Positions 25,330-29,755 of a stretch of 29,755 nt of DNA are shown here, piece after piece; position 1 is the first letter of the stretch, and the number at the start of each line of letters is the position of its first letter. Source of the stretch: an uncultured Bacteroidaceae bacterium (GTDB lineage Bacteria > Bacteroidota > Bacteroidia > Bacteroidales > Bacteroidaceae); NCBI GenBank assembly GCA_904502185.1, contig CAJGDX010000018.1, positions 1 to 29,755 of the forward strand, in the 5' to 3' direction. The notes under the pieces are model-generated. The model was not told where the DNA came from, did no database searches, and saw only the letters and a list, made by a program, of their open reading frames with translations. A program made the translations under genes and the position numbers.

Positions 25330-26112
25330 ATGGAAACGATTGATATATCTATAGGGAGTCTTCTATTAGGCCTGCTGCTTATGATAATTCCTGTATATTT
25401 CCTTTGGAAGTATCGTACGGGATTGGTTCAAAGTACCGTTTCCGGTCTTGTAAGAATGGTTGTGCAACTGTTTCTTGTAGGCTTGTACCTGAAATATCTG
25501 TTTATTTGGGATAATCCGTTACTTAATGCAGCATGGGTGGTGATAATGGTGTTTGTTGCCACTGAAACAGCTTTGACCCGAACAAAATTAAAACGTTCTG
25601 TAATGATGTGTCCGATAGTTGTCGGCTTTACTACGGGTGCGTTGCTTGTGGGTCTCTATTTCCTGGGTATTGTCCTTGAACTCGACAATGTCTTCAGCGT
25701 GCAGTATTTCATCCCTGTTTTTGGAATACTAATGGGCAATATGCTCAGTTCCAACGTCATTGCACTTAACACATTCTATTCGCATATAAAGCGCGAGAGT
25801 ACATACTATTATTACATGTTGGGCAATGGCGCAACGGTCAGCGAGGCGGTGGCACCGTTTGTCAAACAGGCGTTGGTGCGTGCTTTCAGCCCGGCAATCG
25901 CAAATATGGCAGTGATGGGGCTTGTTGCGCTTCCCGGAACAATGATAGGTCAGATTCTGGGAGGAAGTACCCCCGACGTGGCAATTAAATATCAGATGAT
26001 GATAATTGTTATAACAATCTCTGCCTCCATGCTTTCCATTGCTGTGACATTGGCTCTTGTAAAGCGTATGGCCTTTGATAGGGACGGGCGTATGAAAAAT
26101 GTATCTCGATAG
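25330..26112 (+). CDS. FetB-like permease, UPF0014 family
   Basis: An integral inner-membrane protein of 260 aa with about six or seven hydrophobic segments, the first at residues 7-25 (IGSLLLGLLLMIIPVYFLW). Family landmarks include the early block VQLFLVGLYLKYLF, the NMLSSNVIALN stretch and the late ALPGTMIGQILGG block. In E. coli FetAB is linked to iron export and peroxide resistance; a metal-export role here is inferred from family and pairing. It follows the ATPase gene at 16 nt, so both are surely co-transcribed. No iron-regulator site was recognised upstream. Confidence 0.9.
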   Translation: METIDISIGSLLLGLLLMIIPVYFLWKYRTGLVQSTVSGLVRMVVQLFLVGLYLKYLFIWDNPLLNAAWVVIMVFVATETALTRTKLKRSVMMCPIVVGFTTGALLVGLYFLGIVLELDNVFSVQYFIPVFGILMGNMLSSNVIALNTFYSHIKRESTYYYYMLGNGATVSEAVAPFVKQALVRAFSPAIANMAVMGLVALPGTMIGQILGGSTPDVAIKYQMMIIVITISASMLSIAVTLALVKRMAFDRDGRMKNVSR

Positions 26113-26125
26113 ATGGTCTTAGGGC

Positions 26126-26156
26126 TTTGAAAATAGAAAAAAAAATAATACCTTTG
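26126..26156 (+). promoter_or_regulatory. Full Bacteroidota-type promoter of the NIF3 gene
   Basis: TTTG at 26126-26129 and TACCTTTG at 26149-26156 are separated by 19 bp, the standard -33/-7 layout. This is the best complete promoter in the window. The spacer is a long A-rich run. Confidence 0.75.
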
Positions 26157-26175
26157 CACAATAATTTTCAGAAAC

Positions 26176-27273
26176 TTGGCGAAAGTTAAAGAAATAGCAG
26201 ATGCCCTTGAGATGTTCGCGCCTCTGCCCTTGCAGGAAGGATATGACAATGCCGGATTGCAGGTCGGATTTACAGAGACGGAAGTTAAAAGGGCTTTATT
26301 GTGTTTGGATGTAACGGAGGAAGTCATCGACGAAGCCATCGCATCCGAATGCAACTTGATTGTATCCCATCATCCCCTTATCTTCCATTCTTTAAAAAAG
26401 ATTACCGGCCGCAATTATGTTGAGCGCTGTCTGATGAAGGCTATACGCAACGACATCGCAATATATTCTGCACACACCAACCTGGACAATGCTCCCGGTG
26501 GAGTGAACTACAAAATGGCCGAAAAACTGGGGTTGAAAAACATCAGAATACTCGTACCCAAACAAGACCTTCTTATGAAACTGGCAGTATATGTTCCGGT
26601 GGAACATGCCGATGCAGTACGTTCGGCGCTGTTTGCTGCCGGATGTGGCACTATTGGCAATTACGACCAGTGCAGCTATAATCTTGCAGGTGAAGGTACC
26701 TTTCGCGCCGGTGAGGAGTGTAATCCTTTCTGTGGCTCGGTAGGTGAAATGCACCGCGAAAAGGAGATACGCATAGAGACTATACTCCCTTCGTACATCA
26801 AAAGCAGAGTCATAAAGGCATTGCTTGCAGTTCATCCCTACGAAGAACCTGCATACGACATATATCAGTTGAAGAACGAATGGCCGACGGTGGGAACAGG
26901 AATTATTGCCGACACTGACGAGCCTGTCGATGTGAAGGAGTTCCTGATGAAGGTGAAAAATACTTTCGGTGTCGAGCGGATGATGCACTCTGCATTGAAC
27001 GGACAGAAAATAAGCCGTGTGGCTTTGTGTGGCGGTGCAGGAGCTTCGTTTGCAGGCAATGCACAGGCTGCAGGTGCAGATATATACATCACCGGCGAGG
27101 GACACTATCACGACATGTTCAACTATTCGGACAAGATGGTAGTTGCTGCAATAGGACACTATGAGAGCGAACAGTACACTACTGAAATATTCGCAGAGAT
27201 ATTGACGGAGCGATTCCCCGACCTCACCGTAATGACTACTACAAAAAGAACTAATCCAGTATATTACTTATAA
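26176..27273 (+). CDS. NIF3/DUF34 family dinuclear metal protein
   Basis: A 365-aa member of the NIF3 family (E. coli YbgI, Bacillus YqfO), often annotated as GTP cyclohydrolase I type 2 although the reaction is uncertain. The metal site is visible: H65 and H66 (VSHHPLIF), D104 (HTNLDNAPGG), and H328 with E332 (GHYESE), the same i/i+4 spacing as YbgI. Residues about 130-240 are the PII-like insertion found in the longer YqfO-type members. The start is TTG at 26176 (reads MAKVKEIADALEMF), 19 nt after the promoter box; the next in-frame ATG is at residue 12, inside the conserved start. It is followed at 16 nt by a zinc-ribbon gene, a frequent partner of NIF3 genes. Confidence 0.9.
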   Translation: MAKVKEIADALEMFAPLPLQEGYDNAGLQVGFTETEVKRALLCLDVTEEVIDEAIASECNLIVSHHPLIFHSLKKITGRNYVERCLMKAIRNDIAIYSAHTNLDNAPGGVNYKMAEKLGLKNIRILVPKQDLLMKLAVYVPVEHADAVRSALFAAGCGTIGNYDQCSYNLAGEGTFRAGEECNPFCGSVGEMHREKEIRIETILPSYIKSRVIKALLAVHPYEEPAYDIYQLKNEWPTVGTGIIADTDEPVDVKEFLMKVKNTFGVERMMHSALNGQKISRVALCGGAGASFAGNAQAAGADIYITGEGHYHDMFNYSDKMVVAAIGHYESEQYTTEIFAEILTERFPDLTVMTTTKRTNPVYYL

Positions 27274-27289
27274 ATAAAAACATATAACA

Positions 27290-28111
27290 ATGGCAAAGAA
27301 AGATCCATCGGAATACACCGTAGAAGAGAAACTGAAGTCTCTCTATCAGTTGCAGACCATCCTGTCAGAGACTGACAAGATTAAGATTCTTCGTGGCGAG
27401 CTTCCCCTCGAAGTGAAGGACCTCGAAGACGAAATTGTAGGTCTTGGTACACGTATCGAAAACATAGCAAACGACATCAAGGCTAACAAAGAGGCTGTTC
27501 TTGGTTATAAGACAGAAATTGAGCAGGCTAAACAGAGCATTGCAAAATATACCGAAGATCAGAACCACATTCACAATAGCCGTGAGTTCGACCTTCTGAA
27601 CAAGGAGATTGAGTACAAAAACCTTGTAATCGAGCACGACGAGCAGAAAATACGTAAAGCTCAGGCTCTTGAGAAACAGAAGAACGAGGAGCTTGCAAAG
27701 GCTAAGGAGGCACTCGATGAGCGCAAGAAAGACCTTGACCTCAAAAAGACAGAACTCGACGAAATCATCACAGAGACAAAGCAGGAAGAGGAGAAACTCC
27801 GTGAGCAGGCACGTAACCTCGAACTTACAATCGAGCCCCGTCTTCTCGCTTCTTTCAAACGTATCCGCAAAAACTCACGCAACGGTCTTGGCATCGTTTA
27901 TGTACAGCGTGATGCATGTACCGGTTGTTTCAGCAAGATTCCCCCTCAGCGTCAGATGGACATCAGAATGCGTAAAAAGATTATCGTATGCGAGAACTGT
28001 GGACGTATCATGATTGACCCCGAACTTGCAGGTATCAAGGAGGAGAAGCCGGTAGAGGCACCCACAACAAAACGTCGTGGTATCAGAAGAGCTACTCCCA
28101 AGAGCGAGTAA
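27290..28111 (+). CDS. Coiled-coil protein with C4-type zinc ribbon
   Basis: A 273-aa protein with a long coiled coil (about 30-190, rich in E, K and L) and then a C-terminal zinc ribbon: C210-TG-C213 and C234-EN-C237, with the sequence IPPQRQMDIR between. A basic tail (KRRGIRRATPKSE) ends it. This is the CT398-type family, sometimes proposed to bind nucleic acid or flagellar/secretion components in other phyla; the function is not established. The pairing with NIF3 16 nt upstream is common and implies a shared role. A strong terminator follows. Confidence 0.88.
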   Translation: MAKKDPSEYTVEEKLKSLYQLQTILSETDKIKILRGELPLEVKDLEDEIVGLGTRIENIANDIKANKEAVLGYKTEIEQAKQSIAKYTEDQNHIHNSREFDLLNKEIEYKNLVIEHDEQKIRKAQALEKQKNEELAKAKEALDERKKDLDLKKTELDEIITETKQEEEKLREQARNLELTIEPRLLASFKRIRKNSRNGLGIVYVQRDACTGCFSKIPPQRQMDIRMRKKIIVCENCGRIMIDPELAGIKEEKPVEAPTTKRRGIRRATPKSE

Positions 28112-28135
28112 TGGTTCTTTGAACATCATATAACC

Positions 28136-28175
28136 AAAAACAAGCGGCTGTGTCATGACACAGCCGCTTGTTTTT
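28136..28175. terminator. 40-bp palindromic bidirectional terminator
   Basis: Positions 28136-28175 form a perfect inverted repeat: outer AAAAA/TTTTT, then CAAGCGGCTGTGTCA and its complement. It gives a terminator in both directions for the convergent zinc-ribbon and TRIC-family genes. Confidence 0.85.
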
Positions 28176-28209
28176 GCTATAATTGTTGTGTTTGTCTTTT
28201 CTCTGAAGA

Positions 28210-28845
28210 TTATTTCTTGCTTTCCTCTTCGTCGCCACCAGTGAGAACAGGAAGGCAAATGTTGTATTTGACAGCAAGGGTTCGTACGACAAATACCGCA
28301 GCGCCACACATAATCTGAGTCATGTGTACCTCCATGCCCAGTCTGTCGCACATGCAATATACCAATGCACCGATGACGCAGGCCATTGCATATATCTCCT
28401 TTCGGAAGAAAAGCGGTTCCTCGTTTATGAAAATGTCACGCATGACACCACCTGCCGAACCGGTCAGTGTTGCCATTACCACCGCCACCCATATCGGATA
28501 ATCGAGCGCCAGAGTCTTTTCAACACCTACAACGACAAACAATGCCAATCCGATGGTGTCGAATATGAAAAATGTGTTGTTCAAGTGTATGAGGTATTTT
28601 CCGAAAAGAATTACCCAAAACAGTGCAAGTCCCGAACATAAAAGATACATCGAGTTTGTCATCCAGAATGGAGTAACATCGAGTAAAAGGTCGCGGATGG
28701 TACCACCGCCGATGGCAGTCACCACGCCTACTACGTATGCACCGAACCAGTCGAAGCGCTTTGCAGATGCCAAACGGATACCGCTGATTGCAAAAGCGAA
28801 AGTTCCGACAAACTCCATTATCTCTACAAATGAAGGTATAGTCAT
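28210..28845 (-). CDS. TRIC/UPF0126 family membrane channel (YadS-like)
   Basis: An integral membrane protein of 211 aa with about six or seven hydrophobic segments arranged as two repeats. Each repeat carries the family glycine/RD signature: AIGGGTIRD (residues 45-52) and GSAGGVMRDIF later on. The family contains the bacterial relatives of trimeric intracellular cation channels, monovalent-cation channels where tested; transport here is inferred. The ATG at 28845 is used because the longer frame (to 28890) runs into the promoter box. The C-terminal tail is acidic and basic (GGDEEESKK). Single gene, divergent from the small lipoprotein. Confidence 0.88.
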   Translation of the reverse strand: MTIPSFVEIMEFVGTFAFAISGIRLASAKRFDWFGAYVVGVVTAIGGGTIRDLLLDVTPFWMTNSMYLLCSGLALFWVILFGKYLIHLNNTFFIFDTIGLALFVVVGVEKTLALDYPIWVAVVMATLTGSAGGVMRDIFINEEPLFFRKEIYAMACVIGALVYCMCDRLGMEVHMTQIMCGAAVFVVRTLAVKYNICLPVLTGGDEEESKK

Positions 28846-28887
28846 TGTTTTAATCGTATTTGTGCTTGTAATTATTAAAATCGTCTG

Positions 28888-28895
28888 CAAAGGTA
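28888..28895 (-). promoter_or_regulatory. -7 box of the TRIC-family gene promoter
   Basis: On the minus strand this reads TACCTTTG followed by C, an exact TAnnTTTG match, about 43 nt upstream of the start at 28845. Its upstream half overlaps the region that should hold the -33 element of the divergent lipoprotein gene. Confidence 0.6.
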
Positions 28896-28918
28896 ACTGA
28901 AATTCATTTTAAAATGAC

Positions 28919-28926
28919 TACATTTG
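28919..28926 (+). promoter_or_regulatory. -7 box of the small lipoprotein promoter
   Basis: TACATTTG matches TAnnTTTG exactly and lies 31 nt before the ATG at 28958. Only 23 bp separate it from the oppositely oriented TRIC-family box. Confidence 0.6.
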
Positions 28927-28957
28927 TCAAATACTTATTAATAAAACTCAAAATACT

Positions 28958-29314
28958 ATGAAAAAGATAACAATTTTACTGCTTACTCTCTTTGTTTCGT
29001 TTATGTTTACTGCTTGCAACAGCAATTCTATGGTGTTTAGTGAAATGAAAGGTATTTGCAATGATATAGAAAAGAATTTCGATAAATATACCGTAGAGGA
29101 ATTTGAAAAGCTGACTGAGCAATTCTCAGAACTTGAAAAGAAACTGGAGGCAAAAGAGCTGACAAGCGAAGAGAAAAAGGAACTTGCCAAAATAAAGGGT
29201 CGCTATTATGGAGTATTTACAAAAGGTGCCATTAAATCGACAAAGGAGGAAATCAAGAAGTTTACCGAGGGACTTGGCAGTGTTGTCGAAGGATTCATCG
29301 AGGGTGTAAAGTAA
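28958..29314 (+). CDS. Small helical lipoprotein
   Basis: A 118-aa protein with a lipoprotein signal peptide: hydrophobic ITILLLTLFVSFMF, then the lipobox FTAC with the lipidated cysteine at residue 20. The mature part is short, highly charged (many E and K) and probably all alpha-helical. The run DKYTVEEFEKLTEQFSELE recalls small Bacteroidales lipoproteins of the DUF6565 type, but I hold that only loosely. It is probably anchored in a membrane facing the periplasm; function unknown. Single gene with its own promoter and a long hairpin 11 nt after the stop. Confidence 0.8.
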   Translation: MKKITILLLTLFVSFMFTACNSNSMVFSEMKGICNDIEKNFDKYTVEEFEKLTEQFSELEKKLEAKELTSEEKKELAKIKGRYYGVFTKGAIKSTKEEIKKFTEGLGSVVEGFIEGVK

Positions 29315-29325
29315 CACATTGCAAC

Positions 29326-29377
29326 TAATAACAGAAACAGAATACAAGCGATTGCTTGTATTCTGTTTCTGTTATTA
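29326..29377. terminator. 24-bp perfect hairpin after the lipoprotein gene
   Basis: 29326-29349 pairs perfectly with 29354-29377 around the loop GATT. The arms are AT-rich and no T-run follows. It is placed as a terminator, but the unusual length leaves room for an RNA-stabilising structure. Confidence 0.6.
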
Positions 29378-29458
29378 ATAAGGTACGCGCGTAGTACTAT
29401 GTGCATAATTGACTATAGTTTCTGGGGTTAAAACTCTGAAATTTTGTTCAAAATGGTT

Positions 29459-29480
29459 GAAATAATACTCTGATTATTTC
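29459..29480. repeat. Inverted repeat upstream of the last promoter
   Basis: GAAATAAT (29459-29466) pairs with ATTATTTC (29473-29480) around ACTCTG. CAAAAT at 29449-29454 and ATTTTG at 29481-29486 can extend it past a four-base bulge, and another ATTTTG at 29441-29446 could pair instead. It lies about 60 bp before the -7 box at 29541, as an operator or remnant terminator might. Confidence 0.4.
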
Positions 29481-29540
29481 ATTTTGTGCGTTAAAAGTGT
29501 TAAAACGATAGTTTTTTATGGATGGGTTGCACAATTCGTG

Positions 29541-29548
29541 TACCTTTG
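29541..29548 (+). promoter_or_regulatory. -7 box of the last forward gene
   Basis: TACCTTTG matches TAnnTTTG exactly, 41 nt before an ATG at 29590. A TTG at 29527-29529 is closer than the normal -33 distance, as in the fetAB-like promoter. Confidence 0.55.
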
Positions 29549-29589
29549 TGCAGTTTTTGAAAAAATAGTAATAACCAAACAAAACTACT

Positions 29590-29676
29590 ATGAAGAAATT
29601 ATTCACATCAATGCTTTTGGCAGCCTTTGCATTGACATCTTTTGCGGGTGGTCTGCTGACCGGTGATGGCGGATAA
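29590..29676 (+). pseudogene. Signal-peptide ORF cut short after 28 codons
   Basis: The 28-codon frame reads MKKLFTSMLLAAFALTSFAG and then GLLTGDGG before a TAA. The first 19 residues are an excellent Sec signal peptide, placed correctly behind a good promoter, so a secreted protein should follow. Instead the frame stops at once, and the DNA from about 29648 is richer in GC and unlike its surroundings. Most likely the real gene has been interrupted by a join or insertion. A true tiny secreted peptide is less likely. Confidence 0.45.
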
Positions 29677-29754
29677 GTTATTGATCAGGTTGTCGGTCTG
29701 ATGATTGTCGGCGCAAATGGTGTAGGACAGTACGTCCTGCGCCATGTCCAGCTC
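29608..29754 (-). CDS. Open frame running in from the right edge (foreign-looking)
   Basis: A reverse-strand frame is open from the window edge to a stop at 29608-29610. The internal ATG at 29743-29745 would give MAQDVLSYTICADNHQTDNL and continue with INNLSAITGQQTTRK. It uses CTG, ACC, GCC and GCG codons more than the neighbouring genes. Its tail, after about 29650, is simply the reverse of the signal-peptide sequence, so the true frame probably ends at the join. I do not recognise the protein. It could be part of a gene from another organism or of a mobile element. Confidence 0.3.
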   Translation of the reverse strand, partial: ELDMAQDVLSYTICADNHQTDNLINNLSAITGQQTTRKRCQCKGCQKH

Positions 29755-29755
29755 C

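Noticed and set aside
26392..27159. 255-codon open frame antisense to the NIF3 gene
   Set aside because: Same reason: the NIF3 metal-site motifs on the other strand are clear.
1..29755. CRISPR array, tRNA, rRNA, IS element or prophage
   Set aside because: No regularly spaced repeats, cloverleaf-like segments, transposase or phage structural genes were recognised by eye; short or diverged RNAs could still be missed.

Overview
The window looks like a piece of a Bacteroidales chromosome (Bacteroidota; genus not determinable). Starts are preceded by the Bacteroidota sigma-factor -7 box TAnnTTTG (for example 189-196, 17047-17054, 26149-26156, 28919-28926) and have no obvious Shine-Dalgarno sequences. 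Gene content also fits: a secreted DPP IV, a GH20 hexosaminidase, an M6-type protease with a probable type IX sorting tail, and an anaerobic NrdD/NrdG pair.

Layout. 1-4800 (+): ettA, a class I/II aminotransferase and a TrpB2-type tryptophan synthase beta chain, spaced like one operon, then a GH20 hexosaminidase. 6519-11068 (-): a carboxyltransferase related to oxaloacetate decarboxylase alpha / PycB, then nrdD and nrdG, apparently one operon read from a promoter near 11213. Its biotinyl-like C-terminus has no biotin-attachment lysine. 11069-11567 is a 0.5 kb AT-rich control region with tandem 20-nt repeats. 11568-16874 (+) holds three paralogous AMP-forming acyl-activating enzymes in a row, each with its own upstream region. 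Then come pyrH (+), a secreted metalloprotease (+), a YhcC-type radical SAM gene (-) meeting it tail to tail, DPP IV (+), a DUF2148 protein (-), a FetA/FetB-like ABC pair (+), NIF3 plus a zinc-ribbon coiled-coil protein (+), a TRIC/UPF0126 membrane protein (-) and a small lipoprotein (+).

The genes are mostly housekeeping and metabolic: translation control, indole/serine or amino-acid metabolism, anaerobic deoxynucleotide synthesis, fatty-acid activation, peptide and glycan breakdown in the periplasm or outside the cell, and metal homeostasis. No phage, IS, CRISPR, tRNA or rRNA was recognised in the main body. Most transcription units are separated by strong hairpins, several placed to act in both directions.

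The last ~105 bases differ from the rest. A signal-peptide ORF stops after 28 codons, GC content jumps, and a reverse-strand frame with different codon habits is open to the window edge. This may be a chimeric or contig-end join, or a real insertion.

The points most worth a second look are the biotin-less carboxyltransferase linked to nrdDG, the three tandem acyl-activating enzymes with helically phased upstream repeats, the aminotransferase-TrpB2 pairing, and the near-leaderless promoters.
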